DNA from: Candidatus Zixiibacteriota bacterium
GTDB taxonomy: Bacteria > Zixibacteria > MSB-5A5 > SM23-73-2
Reading direction: 5' to 3'
Assembly: GCA_030615745.1 (NCBI GenBank)
Contig: JAUWYR010000004.1
Location: 1-64,000, forward strand
Length of the DNA: 64,000 bases
Shown: piece after piece, positions 34,756-44,285 of the stretch
Layout of the letters: every line of letters starts with the position of its first letter
How positions within the stretch are numbered: position 1 is the stretch's first letter
Made by a program: the position numbers and the translations under genes
The notes under the pieces: generated by a model
What the model saw: the letters and a program-made list of their open reading frames with translations, nothing else
Told to the model about the DNA's origin: nothing
The model's database searches: none

Positions 34756-35240
34756 TGAGAATTTTTGTCATCTCCGACACCCATGTGCCTGAAAGAGCTA
34801 AAGGACTCCCAGAGAAATTTCTATCGTTATTAAAACCAGATGACTTTATCTTTCATGCAGGTGATTTCACCACTCTGGATACTCTAAAAAAGCTGGAGAA
34901 AAAAGCAAAAACAATAGCAGTGCACGGAAATATGGATGATCCGGAGATTAAAAAATCTTTGCCCGAGAAGAGAGTGGAAGTTATTGCTGGAAGAAAAATA
35001 GGACTTATTCACGGGTTTGGAGGACCTCTTGGTATACCTAAAAGGGTTTATCAGGAGTTTAATGAGAAACCGGATGTGATTCTTTTTGGTCATTCTCATA
35101 ACCCCTATCACAAGAAAATAGATGGGACCCTCCTTTTCAATCCGGGAAGCTTATCTGGAAACCTTTTTTCCTGGAAAAAATCATACGGTATCCTGAAGAT
35201 TGAACAGGACAAAATATGGGGAGAGATTATTTATATCTGA
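34755..35240 (+). CDS. YfcE/MJ0936-type metallophosphoesterase
   Basis: 161 residues. Calcineurin-like metal motifs appear in order: ISDTHVP, HAGDFTT, VHGNMDD, IHGFGG and FGHSHNPYHKK, with FNPGSLSG at the end. Family members hydrolyse phosphodiesters with Mn or Ni; the physiological substrate is usually unknown. It is coupled to the COX24-like gene by TAATG. A heptamer array and tRNA-Arg(CCG) follow within 60 nt and might share the transcript. Confidence 0.9.
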   Translation: MRIFVISDTHVPERAKGLPEKFLSLLKPDDFIFHAGDFTTLDTLKKLEKKAKTIAVHGNMDDPEIKKSLPEKRVEVIAGRKIGLIHGFGGPLGIPKRVYQEFNEKPDVILFGHSHNPYHKKIDGTLLFNPGSLSGNLFSWKKSYGILKIEQDKIWGEIIYI

Positions 35241-35257
35241 GAGGAGGGGCAGGGTAA

Positions 35258-35292
35258 ACTAAAAACTATGAACTAACAGCTATCTACTAAAA
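35258..35292. repeat. heptamer array in the leader of tRNA-Arg(CCG)
   Basis: Five units (ACTAAAA, ACTATGA, ACTAACA, GCTATCT, ACTAAAA) ending 3 nt before the tRNA. Confidence 0.75.
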
Positions 35293-35295
35293 AAA

Positions 35296-35368
35296 GCCCC
35301 TGTAGCTCAGTTGGATAGAGCAGCGGCCTCCGGAGCCGCGTGCACCCGTTCGAGTCGGGTCAGGGGTA
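35296..35368 (+). tRNA. tRNA-Arg(CCG)
   Basis: 73 nt: acceptor GCCCCUG/CAGGGGU, anticodon loop CUCCGGA on GCGGC/GCCGC giving CCG (reads CGG), T-loop UUCGAGU. CCA is not encoded. Confidence 0.95.
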
Positions 35369-35376
35369 GGATGAAA

Positions 35377-35612
35377 GTTTAAAATTAAAAATTTAAAGTT
35401 CAAAATTAAAAGAAACGGGTATTAGAAAAGACAGGTTATAGGTTATAGGTCATAGGTTGTAGGTGTTAGGGAAATAAATGTATGGGCGGGGTTTGTTGAG
35501 CGAAGCGAAATCCCGATTTATCGGGGTCCCCGCCTGAAAAAAACAGGTCATAGGTTATAGGTGGTAGGTGATAGGAAAATAAATGTAGGGGCGGGGTTTA
35601 TCCCCGCCCGAG
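35377..35612. repeat. mosaic of heptamer arrays and G/C palindromes
   Basis: Fills most of the gap before proS. Heptamer arrays at 35377-35411 (GTTTAAA type), 35434-35468 and 35546-35573 (GGTTATA type) alternate with two TGTAGGGGCGGGG palindromes. The palindrome at about 35479-35535 has inner CCCGATTTATCGGG; that at about 35584-35612 is GGGCGGGG TTTAT CCCCGCCC. Array, palindrome, array, palindrome suggests the pair duplicated as a unit. Confidence 0.8.
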
Positions 35613-35664
35613 GAAACTGAAAATGTAGAAAGTTTTAAAAAACATTTGAGCGAAAAGTTAAATC

Positions 35665-37410
35665 ATGAAATGGTCTGAAACCTACATTCCGACTTTAAGA
35701 GAGTTTCCAGCTGAGGCTGAGATCATCTCACATAAGCTTCTGATCAAGGCTGGGTATATCAGAAAATTAACCTCCGGGGTGTATAACTATCTTCCACTTA
35801 TGCAATCAGTCCTTTTAAAAATCACAAACATTGTCAGAGAGGAGATGAACAAATCCGGTGCCCAGGAGATTTTAATGCCGGTTTTGCATCCAGCTGAGCT
35901 CTGGCAGAAATCTGGAAGATGGGAGACCGTTGGTAAAGAACTGATGAGAATGAGGGATAGACATCAGAGGGATCTGGTCTTAGGAGGAACTCATGAGGAA
36001 GTTGTAACAAATTTGATAAAGGGAGAGATACGCTCCTACCGTCAACTCCCTGTAAATTTATATCAGATTCAAACTAAATTCAGAGATGAGATAAGACCGA
36101 GGTTCGGCTTGATGAGAGGAAGGGAATTTCTGATGAAGGATGCCTATACCTTTGATGCGAATGAGAAAAGCTTCAATATAAGTTATCAGAAGATGGTAGA
36201 TGCCTACTTTAAGATTTTCAAAAGATGCGGTTTGGAAACCAAGATGGTTGAATCGGACACTGGAGCAATGGGAGGAAAAGCCGCTCATGAATTTATGGTG
36301 ATAGTTGATACCGAAGGAGGCGAAAACATCATCTTTTATTGTGACAGGTGCGACTACTCAGCAAATATTGACAAAGCGAGCTCTTTTGATTTGAAAGAGA
36401 TAAAATCCGAAGGATTCACAGAAAAAGAAACTTTCAAAAAAATGGAGAAAGTCCATACTCCAGATAAAAAGACGATCGAGGAGGTAACTTTATTTTTAAA
36501 TCAGCCACCGGAGAAACTTGTTAAAACTTTAATATATAGAGCGGATGGAAATTTAGTTGCCGCATTGATAAGGGGAGACAAGGAGATAAATGAGGTGAAA
36601 TTGAAAAATGCGCTCGGATGTATCCAGTTGGAGATGGCTGACTCCGAATCAATCAAAAAATTAACGAAAGCAGAAGTTGGATTCTCAGGTCCTGTGGGTC
36701 TGAAAGGTGTAAAAATGATAGTGGATGAGCAGATACCAAACCTTTTCAACTTCGTTACCGGAGCAAATCAAAATGATTACCACCTTGTAAACGTCAATTC
36801 AGAAAGGGATTTTAAAATCGACCAGGTAGCTGATATAAAAACCGCAAAGGAGGGCGAGGGTTGTCCAAAATGTAAAAAAGGTAGACTTAAAACTGATAGG
36901 GGAATTGAGGTTGGGAATACATTCATGCTCGGAACAAAATATAGCCAGTCCCTGGGAGCCACTTTTATAGATAAAGATGGAAAAGAGAAACCATTTATTA
37001 TGGGCTCCTATGGTGTGGGGATAACTCGAACAGCTCAGGCTGCTGTGGAAAAATATCACGACGAAAAGGGGATAATCTGGCCAGTTTCAATTGCTCCTCT
37101 GCATATAAATATTCTTCCAGTGAATATCCAGGACCAAACACAAAAAAATGTTGCCTTCGATATCTATCAAAGGATGAAAGAAAATAAAATGGAGGTTCTA
37201 ATAGATGATAGGGATGAAAGGGCAGGGGTTAAGTTCAACGATTCTGATCTGATCGGTCTACCCCTGAGGATAACAGTAGGAGAAAAATATCTTAAAAAGA
37301 AAAAAGTAGAGCTTACACTAAGAGGAAAAAACGAAACTTTATTTTGCCCAAAAGAGGAGGTTTTAGAAAAGAGCAAAAAGATTTTAGAAAAACTAAAGGC
37401 TGTGTTTTAA
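35665..37410 (+). CDS. proS: prolyl-tRNA synthetase (bacterial type)
   Basis: 581 residues, the long bacterial form with an editing insertion between class II motifs 2 and 3. Seen are LIKAGYIRKLTSGVYNYLPL, GGTHEEVVTNL, the motif 2 region FRDEIRPRFGLMRGREFLMK, editing-domain segments LVAALIRGDKEINEVKL and TGANQNDYH, a Cys-rich turn (GCPKCKKG) and motif 3 GSYGVGITRTAQA. It charges tRNA-Pro; the matching tRNA-Pro(UGG) is at 59118. No T-box leader is seen. It is closed by a strong terminator. Confidence 0.96.
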   Translation: MKWSETYIPTLREFPAEAEIISHKLLIKAGYIRKLTSGVYNYLPLMQSVLLKITNIVREEMNKSGAQEILMPVLHPAELWQKSGRWETVGKELMRMRDRHQRDLVLGGTHEEVVTNLIKGEIRSYRQLPVNLYQIQTKFRDEIRPRFGLMRGREFLMKDAYTFDANEKSFNISYQKMVDAYFKIFKRCGLETKMVESDTGAMGGKAAHEFMVIVDTEGGENIIFYCDRCDYSANIDKASSFDLKEIKSEGFTEKETFKKMEKVHTPDKKTIEEVTLFLNQPPEKLVKTLIYRADGNLVAALIRGDKEINEVKLKNALGCIQLEMADSESIKKLTKAEVGFSGPVGLKGVKMIVDEQIPNLFNFVTGANQNDYHLVNVNSERDFKIDQVADIKTAKEGEGCPKCKKGRLKTDRGIEVGNTFMLGTKYSQSLGATFIDKDGKEKPFIMGSYGVGITRTAQAAVEKYHDEKGIIWPVSIAPLHINILPVNIQDQTQKNVAFDIYQRMKENKMEVLIDDRDERAGVKFNDSDLIGLPLRITVGEKYLKKKKVELTLRGKNETLFCPKEEVLEKSKKILEKLKAVF

Positions 37411-37508
37411 TTAAAAATAGCAAAGAAAAATTGAAAATATTACGTATAAATAAATTAATTTAAATCAGTTTTTTGTTGCATTTTTGAACTTAAGCTTTTA
37501 TATTTTAA

Positions 37509-37536
37509 AAAAGAGTGGGAAGCTTCCCACTCTTTT
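37509..37536. terminator. bidirectional terminator between proS and rimP
   Basis: A perfect 28-nt palindrome: AAAAGAGTGGGA with its complement, the two halves meeting at AGCT, with A-run and T-run ends. Confidence 0.9.
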
Positions 37537-37566
37537 ACCTAATAGTTAAAAGTCAGGTTAAACAAA

Positions 37567-38016
37567 ATGAAAGAACTTGAGGATAAAATAAAAAAGTCAC
37601 TTTTACCATTGATTGAAAAAGAAGGTTTCGATTTAGTCGATCTTGAGTTAAAAGGACTTGCCCCTACATCTATTTTAAGGGTTTATGTTGATAGAGCTGG
37701 AGGGATAACTTTAAATGAGTGTGCTAAGCTTTCAGGGAAGCTCTCTGATTACTTAGACTTAGAGGATTTAATCCCTCACCATTACACATTAGAGGTCTCC
37801 TCACCGGGATTGGACCGACCATTGACTTCAGAGGGCGATTTCAAAAGGAAGATCGGGGAGAAAGTGAAAGTTTTCCTTAAATCTCCATTAGAGGAAAAAA
37901 TCGAGTTTGAGGGGAAAATAGTGAACTTTCAAGATAAAAAAGTTTTTCTGGATAAGGGAGAGGAAATAAAGGTTATTCCTTTTGAAAAAATCGAAAAAGC
38001 TAAAATTGTCTTTTAG
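37567..38016 (+). CDS. rimP: ribosome maturation factor RimP
   Basis: 149 residues. Two-domain RimP fold signatures: KEGFDLVDLELKG, LRVYVDRAGGITLNECAKLS and YTLEVSSPGLDRPL. It acts in 30S assembly. First gene of the rimP-nusA-infB operon; nusA begins 9 nt after its stop. Confidence 0.95.
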   Translation: MKELEDKIKKSLLPLIEKEGFDLVDLELKGLAPTSILRVYVDRAGGITLNECAKLSGKLSDYLDLEDLIPHHYTLEVSSPGLDRPLTSEGDFKRKIGEKVKVFLKSPLEEKIEFEGKIVNFQDKKVFLDKGEEIKVIPFEKIEKAKIVF

Positions 38017-38025
38017 GGAGGGAAA

Positions 38026-39285
38026 ATGGATACCTACGAGATTTTAGAGGCACTAACTCAGATAACTAAAAGTAAAAACATAGATATGGAGTTTGTGATC
38101 GAGACCTTAGAGCAAAGTCTTTTGTCTGCAGCCAAGAAGAAATTTGGAGATTCCGACAACATAGAGGTAGAAGTTGACACAAAAACCGGTGAAATCGAGA
38201 TGTATGCTTTAAAGAAAGTTGTGGAACAGGTCTCAGATCCAAACCAAGAGATCTCTTTACCCCAGGCTCAAGAAATCAATCATCAGGTCAAATTGGATGA
38301 AAAAGTCAAGGTGCCAATAAGTTTTGATGAATTTGGAAGAAACGCTATTCTTACCGCTAAGCAGATCATGATTCAGAGAGTCAGGGAAGCAGAAAGGGAT
38401 AAAATATATGAGGAATATAAGGATAAAATAGGAATAGTTGTTACCGGCTCTGTTCAACAGGTTAACAAGGGTAACATAATAGTCAATTTGGGGAAAGCAG
38501 AGGCGCTCCTTCCTCCCAAAGAGCAAATTCAAAAGGAACGCTATCGCCAGGGTGATAGAATAAGAGCTTATATTTTGAATGTTGAGAAAAGCTCTCGTGG
38601 TCCCCAGATAATTTTGTCCAGGACTCATCCCGATCTTTTAAAAAAATTGTTTGAGCTTGAGGTTCCTGAGATTTTCGAAAGGATAATCGAGATAAAAGCA
38701 ATTGTCAGAGAACCTGGAGAAAGAGCCAAAATCGCTGTTAGCTCAATAGATGATCGAGTGGATCCAGTTGGCGCTTGTGTTGGGATTAAGGGAGCAAGGG
38801 TTCAGAGCATAGTCAGAGAACTCAACAATGAGAGAATAGATATTATCCTTTGGCATCCTGACCCTCAAACTTTTGTCACCAGAGCATTATCCCCTGCTAA
38901 GATTGCAAAAATCGACGTCTTTCCTGAAAAAGAGGAGATGGCCGTGGTGGTTGAAGATGATATGTTATCCTTAGCTATTGGAAGGGGTGGACAAAATGCG
39001 AGATTGGCTGCCAAACTAACTGGCTGGAAGATAAATATTCTGAGTGTCACTGAGTATAAAGAAGAAAGAAAGCTTGGAGAAGAACCAAAAATGAAGATTT
39101 CTCTTCTGTCTGGCATTGGAAAAAAATTGGAGGAGAAGTTAGCAAAAGCAAAGATCGAAACCATTCAGGATCTCGCAAAGACAGATGTTAAAACTTTGTC
39201 TGAAATCGAAGGAATTGGTAAAAAGAAAGCAGAATCTTTGATAGAGAAAGCTCAGGAATATATGACCACAAAGCCAGTGAGCTAA
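38026..39285 (+). CDS. nusA: transcription factor NusA
   Basis: 419 residues: N-terminal RNA-polymerase-binding domain, S1 domain (about 135-200; VTGSVQQVNKGNIIVNLG), two KH domains (GIKGARVQSIVREL, AIGRGGQNARLAAKL) and a short helix-hairpin-helix tail (SEIEGIGKKKAESLIEKA) in place of the long E. coli acidic repeats. It controls pausing, termination and antitermination. GGGAGGGAAA lies upstream. Confidence 0.96.
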   Translation: MDTYEILEALTQITKSKNIDMEFVIETLEQSLLSAAKKKFGDSDNIEVEVDTKTGEIEMYALKKVVEQVSDPNQEISLPQAQEINHQVKLDEKVKVPISFDEFGRNAILTAKQIMIQRVREAERDKIYEEYKDKIGIVVTGSVQQVNKGNIIVNLGKAEALLPPKEQIQKERYRQGDRIRAYILNVEKSSRGPQIILSRTHPDLLKKLFELEVPEIFERIIEIKAIVREPGERAKIAVSSIDDRVDPVGACVGIKGARVQSIVRELNNERIDIILWHPDPQTFVTRALSPAKIAKIDVFPEKEEMAVVVEDDMLSLAIGRGGQNARLAAKLTGWKINILSVTEYKEERKLGEEPKMKISLLSGIGKKLEEKLAKAKIETIQDLAKTDVKTLSEIEGIGKKKAESLIEKAQEYMTTKPVS

Positions 39286-39335
39286 GATAAGAGTAAAAGC
39301 TTTCGAAAAAATTACAAAAGGTAAATTAAAAGATT

Positions 39336-41567
39336 ATGGTCAAAAAAAGAGTCCACCAAATAGCTAAAGAATATAAAGTCTCCAGTGAGGCTTTGCTTTC
39401 GATTTTGAGGGAGTTGGGTTTTAAAGTTAGGTCTCACATGAGCGTGGTGGATGATAAAATGGCTTTAGCTGTTGAGAAGAAATTCGAACAGGAGAAAGAA
39501 GCTGTTAAAAAGGAGTATGCCTGGAAAAGGCAAAAAAAAGAGGAAAGGGAGAAAAGAGAAGAGCTTTACAAAAAGATTGAGAAAATAAAATCGAGACTGA
39601 AAGCTAAAGAACTGGAATTGAAGAGAAAAGAGGGGATAAAGAGATTTGATAAAAGGAAAGATACAAGAATAAGGTTTAAAAAGCCAAAGAAGTTTGTTGA
39701 TAAAAAGCAAGTCAAACAAAGTGTTAAAAAGACATTTGCTCAGATCGAATCTTTCAAAAAAATCAAAAGATATAGAAAGAAGACCACGGAGGAGCTTGGG
39801 GTTGAGGAGCCGACTAATGTTATCCAGGTAAGCGAGTACGCCTCTGTAGCAGAGCTGGCAAGTCTGTTGGGAGTTAAGCCAGCAGAACTTATTGCAAAAC
39901 TCTTGGAGCTGGGTGTTATCGCCAGCATGAACCAGAGGCTCGATATGGACACTATCCAAACAGCGGCCTTGGAGTTCGGATATAATGTTGAAGAGGTAAA
40001 AGAGGTGGGGATAGAGGAGGAGGAGGAAAAGGAAGATGGGAAGGATTTATTATCTCGCGCACCGGTTATAACTATAATGGGGCATGTTGATCATGGGAAA
40101 ACTTCCCTTCTGGATTACATCAGAAAGAGCAATATAATTGCCGGGGAATCAGGGGGTATTACCCAGCACATTGGCGCTTACGAGGTGAATTCGTCTAAAG
40201 GGAAAATAACCTTTCTTGATACACCGGGCCATGAGGCATTTACAGCCATGAGAGCAAGAGGGGCTCAGATAACTGACATCGTGGTTTTAATGGTGGCTGT
40301 GGATGATGGAGTTATGCCTCAGACAACAGAGGCAATAGACCATGCAAAAGCAGCAGGGGTTCCAATTATAGTTGCGATTAACAAAATGGATCTACCTGGA
40401 GCAGATTCAGAGATGGTGAAAAATCAGCTCTCCAAACAGGGGCTTGTTCCCGAGGAGTGGGGTGGAAAGGCAATAATAGTGGAGACATCTGCAAAAACAG
40501 GAATGGGAGTGGATAAGCTTTTGGAGATGATTTTGCTTCAAGCCGAGATGATGGAGTTAAAGGCTAATCCCAATCGTCGTGCCCAGGGGGTGGTGGTCGA
40601 ATCGAGACTGGACCGTGGAAGAGGTCCTATCGCAACTGTCCTAATCCAGAAGGGGACCTTAAAAAATGGAGACCCTTTTGTTACTGGAATTTATTATGGA
40701 AAGGTGAGAGCCATGTTAGATGACAAGGGTATACAACTTACCTCTGCTGGACCTGCCCAACCTGTTTTGATTTTAGGTGCCTCAGGAGTTCCACAGGCTG
40801 GGGATAGTTTTATTGTCACTGAATCGGATCAGGAGGCAAAAGAGCTGAGCCTGAAAAGAATGAGGCTTTACCGGGAAAAAGAACTAAGAAGAAAAAAGCA
40901 AATTAGTTTACCCACTCTCAAAGAGCACGCTGTTGAGGAAGGGGTTAAAGAATTGAAATTGATCATCAAGGCAGATGTGGTGGGCTCAATTGAGGCGCTC
41001 TCCGATTGTTTGGAAAAACTCTCTGTCCCTGATCTCAAGGTGAATATAATCCATAAAGGAACTGGCGCAGTAAACGAATCTGATGTCTTGCTTGCAGCTG
41101 CCTCTGATGCAGTTGTTATCGGATTTCATATTCGACCAGATATGCGGGCTAAAGAGGCAGCCCAAAGGGAAAAAGTTGATATAAGGCTTTATGATGTGAT
41201 CTATGAAATTGAAAAGGAGATAAAAGCTGCTTTAGAGGGGATGCTGGAACCTGAGATAAAAGAGGTGATAACCGGAACCGCTGAGGTAAGGGAAATCTTC
41301 AGGATCCCAAAAGTTGGACAGGTGGCAGGATGCTATGTACAGGAAGGGAGTTTAATAAGAGGTGATAAAGTCAGGGTGATAAGAGATGGAGTGGTGATCT
41401 ACGACAGCACCCTCTCATCTTTGAGAAGGTTTAAAGATGATGTGAAAGAAGTCACCTCGGGTTTTGAATGTGGAGTTAAAGTGGAGAACTTCGAGGATTT
41501 AAAGCCGGACGACATTTTAGAAAGCTATCAAATTGTTAAAATAGCTAAGAAGTTGGAAGAGGCATGA
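39336..41567 (+). CDS. infB: translation initiation factor IF-2
   Basis: 743 residues. An IF2_N domain (VHQIAKEYKVSSEALLSILR), a Lys/Glu/Arg-rich linker with DKRKDTRIRFKKPKKF, a second N-terminal helical domain, then the GTPase: G1 GHVDHGKTSLLD near 249, G3 DTPGHEAFTAM, G4 NKMDLPG. The C-terminal domains bind fMet-tRNA. It brings initiator tRNA to the 30S subunit. Confidence 0.97.
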   Translation: MVKKRVHQIAKEYKVSSEALLSILRELGFKVRSHMSVVDDKMALAVEKKFEQEKEAVKKEYAWKRQKKEEREKREELYKKIEKIKSRLKAKELELKRKEGIKRFDKRKDTRIRFKKPKKFVDKKQVKQSVKKTFAQIESFKKIKRYRKKTTEELGVEEPTNVIQVSEYASVAELASLLGVKPAELIAKLLELGVIASMNQRLDMDTIQTAALEFGYNVEEVKEVGIEEEEEKEDGKDLLSRAPVITIMGHVDHGKTSLLDYIRKSNIIAGESGGITQHIGAYEVNSSKGKITFLDTPGHEAFTAMRARGAQITDIVVLMVAVDDGVMPQTTEAIDHAKAAGVPIIVAINKMDLPGADSEMVKNQLSKQGLVPEEWGGKAIIVETSAKTGMGVDKLLEMILLQAEMMELKANPNRRAQGVVVESRLDRGRGPIATVLIQKGTLKNGDPFVTGIYYGKVRAMLDDKGIQLTSAGPAQPVLILGASGVPQAGDSFIVTESDQEAKELSLKRMRLYREKELRRKKQISLPTLKEHAVEEGVKELKLIIKADVVGSIEALSDCLEKLSVPDLKVNIIHKGTGAVNESDVLLAAASDAVVIGFHIRPDMRAKEAAQREKVDIRLYDVIYEIEKEIKAALEGMLEPEIKEVITGTAEVREIFRIPKVGQVAGCYVQEGSLIRGDKVRVIRDGVVIYDSTLSSLRRFKDDVKEVTSGFECGVKVENFEDLKPDDILESYQIVKIAKKLEEA

Positions 41568-41571
41568 GGTG

Positions 41572-41850
41572 ATGGTAGGAACTCTTCTAATCGACATTCA
41601 TTTTCCTGAAAGTAGCTCATTAAAAGCCAAAAGACAACACTTGAGAAGGATAAAGGACAAGCTCAGAAACAAACTTAATGTATCGGTGGCGGAAGTTGGT
41701 AATAACGATCTTTGGCAAAGGACTATCATGGGAGTGTGTGTTATAGCAAATGAAAAAAGATTTGCTAACGAGATTTTGTCAAAAGCGGTTAAGCAGGTCT
41801 CTGAGGAAAATGGGATTGTTATCTTAAATTATTCAATGGAATTTTATTAA
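41572..41850 (+). CDS. ylxP: DUF503 / YlxP-like protein
   Basis: 92 residues from ATG 41572; a GTG one codon earlier is possible. VGTLLIDIHFPESSSLKAKR and VSVAEVGNNDLWQRT match DUF503, a small alpha/beta protein found between infB and rbfA in many bacteria and linked to ribosome assembly. It starts 4 nt after infB. Confidence 0.88.
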   Translation: MVGTLLIDIHFPESSSLKAKRQHLRRIKDKLRNKLNVSVAEVGNNDLWQRTIMGVCVIANEKRFANEILSKAVKQVSEENGIVILNYSMEFY

Positions 41851-41852
41851 AG

Positions 41853-42218
41853 ATGACTCTTAGAAGAAAGGAGAGGGTGGAAGACCAGATCAAAAAAGAG
41901 GTCTCAAAGATTATCGGTCAGAATCTTAAAGACCCGCGAGCTGGTTTTATCACAATAACCTCGGTGGAACTATCCTCAGATCTGAGATTTGCTAAAATCT
42001 TTTTTACAGTCTTAGGAGATGAAAAAGAGAAGGAGGACTCAGAGAAGGCGCTTACAAGCGCTACTAAATTCGTTCAACAGAAGATGGCTACGAGGATAAG
42101 GTTGAAATATACTCCTCAGATTGTCTTCAGATATGACCACACACTTGAGCAGGCTTTAAGAATAGAAAAGATCTTATCTAAGATACAAAATGAGAAAAGG
42201 AAAAAGATTAGAGACTAA
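41853..42218 (+). CDS. rbfA: ribosome-binding factor A
   Basis: 121 residues. The KH-type fold shows RKERVEDQIKKEVSKII, DPRAGFITITSVELSSDLRF, AKIFFTVLG and YTPQIVFRYDHTLEQALRIE. It binds 30S precursors and acts in 16S 5'-end maturation. It starts 2 nt after ylxP and its 3' end overlaps nrnA by 29 nt. Confidence 0.95.
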   Translation: MTLRRKERVEDQIKKEVSKIIGQNLKDPRAGFITITSVELSSDLRFAKIFFTVLGDEKEKEDSEKALTSATKFVQQKMATRIRLKYTPQIVFRYDHTLEQALRIEKILSKIQNEKRKKIRD

Positions 42219-43269
42219 AGAAATTCTTAAAAAAATCGAGCAAAGCAAAAAGATACTTATAACATCACACACAGATCCAGATGGAGATTCTTTCTGTTCA
42301 CAGCTTGCTTTAGCTAATTTTTTGGATAGTCTTGGCAAGACCTATGAAATTTTTAACCAGGGAGAAATCTCGAGCAAATATCTTTTTTTAGATGAGAAAA
42401 GAAGAATAAAAAACAAATCTCTTGATGCATACGCAAAAACAGTTCAAAATCTTTTATCTTCTCCTAAAGATTATGATTTAGTTATATTCATTGAGTGCTC
42501 TAATCTGGATCGAGTTGGGTGGGTTAAAAATTTGATACCAGAGGATAGTTTTTTGATAAACATAGACCATCACCGGGATAACACCTTTTTCGGCAGTATA
42601 AATTATGTTGACCCAAAAGCTTCTGCTACCGGTGAGATGATCTATGATATTATGAAAACCTTTGGATTTTCTTTTGATAAAAAAACTGCTGAGTTAATCT
42701 ATGTAGCTATAATGACCGATACAGGAAGATTCAAATACTCCAATACCACTCCCAAATCTCTGAGGGTATGTGCTGATTTGTTAGGATATGGAGTGGACAT
42801 TCGCTTTTTAACAGAAAAGATCTATTTCAATTTTTCTGAACCTGCTTTGAGGCTTTTAGGAACTACTTTGGAAAACTTAGAGCTTTTCGCAGGTAATAAA
42901 ATATCTTTTTTGACCATTACTTATCCTATGCTGGAAAAGTTTAAAGTCCCACATCAGGATATTGATGGGTTTGTTGAATTTTCGTTATCTTTAGAAGATA
43001 GTAAAGTTGGAGCACTTTTTTTGGAGACAAAAAAGGGGTTCGCTCAAGTGAGCTTGAGGTCTTGTGATTTTATGGATGTTTGCCAAATAGCTAAAAGCTT
43101 TGGTGGAGGAGGTCACAAAAACGCATCAGGTTTTTTATCTGAGGGAAAAATCGATGTGGTTAAAAGAAAAGTTTTAGATTCCCTTTTAAAAAAGCTTAAG
43201 GAGAAATCCTCAAGCTTCTCTAAAAAAAAGATGTCATACAAAATCGAAAATCGAAAAGAAAAAAGATGA
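42190..43269 (+). CDS. nrnA: DHH/DHHA1 phosphoesterase, NrnA-like (oligoribonuclease / pAp phosphatase)
   Basis: 359 residues. The metal motif SHTDPDGDSFCSQLAL and NIDHHRDNTFFG are DHH signatures; the C-terminal DHHA1 motif is SFGGGGHKNASGF. NrnA degrades nano-RNAs and dephosphorylates pAp. Position between rbfA and truB is conserved. Residues about 77-82 (SLDAYA) are encoded by the reversed 18-nt repeat TCTCTTGATGCATACGCA (42418-42435). The 29-nt overlap with rbfA makes the exact start less certain. It overlaps truB by 4 nt. Confidence 0.92.
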   Translation: MRKGKRLETKEILKKIEQSKKILITSHTDPDGDSFCSQLALANFLDSLGKTYEIFNQGEISSKYLFLDEKRRIKNKSLDAYAKTVQNLLSSPKDYDLVIFIECSNLDRVGWVKNLIPEDSFLINIDHHRDNTFFGSINYVDPKASATGEMIYDIMKTFGFSFDKKTAELIYVAIMTDTGRFKYSNTTPKSLRVCADLLGYGVDIRFLTEKIYFNFSEPALRLLGTTLENLELFAGNKISFLTITYPMLEKFKVPHQDIDGFVEFSLSLEDSKVGALFLETKKGFAQVSLRSCDFMDVCQIAKSFGGGGHKNASGFLSEGKIDVVKRKVLDSLLKKLKEKSSSFSKKKMSYKIENRKEKR

Positions 43270-44285
43270 CTCAGAATTTAGCTAAAAAGACAAATGCTTT
43301 TTCCTTACGTAACTCTACGGGTCTTTTTAATGGAAAAAAAATTCTTGATGGTCTTTTGATAGTAAACAAAAAAAGGGGTCCCACCTCTTTTGATGTCGTC
43401 CAAAAGTTGCGTAATATACTAAATTACAAAAGGATAGGACATACAGGGACACTCGACCCCTTTGCCTCAGGTGTATTGGTTTGTTGTCTTGGCAAGGGAA
43501 CAAAAATTGTCCAGTTTATAACTTTTTGGGAAAAAGAATATATCGCAAAGATTAAGTTAGGTGAACAGACCGATACATACGACTCTCAGGGAAAGATTGT
43601 GAAAAAATTCGAAGAATGCTTCGCAAATGAGGGATTTGTGCTCGAAGAAAATAAAATACAAAGTGTGATAGATTCTTTTAAAGGTGAAATTTGGCAAACT
43701 CCTCCTTTGTATTCAGCAATAAAATATAAGGGAAAAAAACTGTACCAATTTGCAAGAGAGGGAAAAGAGGTTAAAATTAAAAAAAGAAAAGTAAAAATTG
43801 AAAATATTGAGATTTTAAAGATAAAGCTCCCCTTTGTTTGGATAAAAGTAAGGTGTTCTAAAGGAACCTATATCAGGAGCTTAGGTTTTGATATTGGTAA
43901 AAAGTTAGGTTGCGGAGCATATCTAATTTCTCTATGTCGAACCAAGGTGGGTCCATTTGAGCTAAAAGATTCTTTCACTCTCGATGCAATAAGAAAAATA
44001 AAAGATGAGGGTAAATTGAACAAAATCGTTGTCTCTATGGAAAAAGCACTCGAAAATCTCCCATCTCTTGTGGTCTCAGATGAGAACAAATTCAAAATAA
44101 AGCATGGTCAAGACCTTAAAGTAAAGGATATAAAATCTGTGAAAAAAGATTTCTCAAAAAAAGATAGGGTGGTTTTAAAGGATGGCTCTGGGAAAATCTT
44201 GGCAATAGGGGAAAGTCTGGTCTCCTCTGAAGAGATCTCAGATGAACAAAAAGTAATTTTTAGATACATGAGGGTAGTTGTTTGA
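43266..44285 (+). CDS. truB: tRNA pseudouridine-55 synthase
   Basis: 339 residues. GLLIVNKKRGPTSFDVV, catalytic Asp in GHTGTLDPFASGVLV, YSAIKYKGKKLYQFAREG and GTYIRSLGFDIG identify TruB, which makes the T-loop pseudouridine of tRNAs. The first 28 residues precede the conserved core and are unusual. Residues about 115-120 (FEECFA) are encoded by the 18-nt palindromic word TTCGAAGAATGCTTCGCA at 43608, also found at the mutL end and at 54947; this lies in a region of variable length in the family. Confidence 0.95.
   Translation: MTQNLAKKTNAFSLRNSTGLFNGKKILDGLLIVNKKRGPTSFDVVQKLRNILNYKRIGHTGTLDPFASGVLVCCLGKGTKIVQFITFWEKEYIAKIKLGEQTDTYDSQGKIVKKFEECFANEGFVLEENKIQSVIDSFKGEIWQTPPLYSAIKYKGKKLYQFAREGKEVKIKKRKVKIENIEILKIKLPFVWIKVRCSKGTYIRSLGFDIGKKLGCGAYLISLCRTKVGPFELKDSFTLDAIRKIKDEGKLNKIVVSMEKALENLPSLVVSDENKFKIKHGQDLKVKDIKSVKKDFSKKDRVVLKDGSGKILAIGESLVSSEEISDEQKVIFRYMRVVV

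Noticed and set aside
35613-35664. T-box leader before proS, and likewise before asnS and leuS
   Set aside because: No T-box consensus, specifier stem or terminator is present in these leaders.
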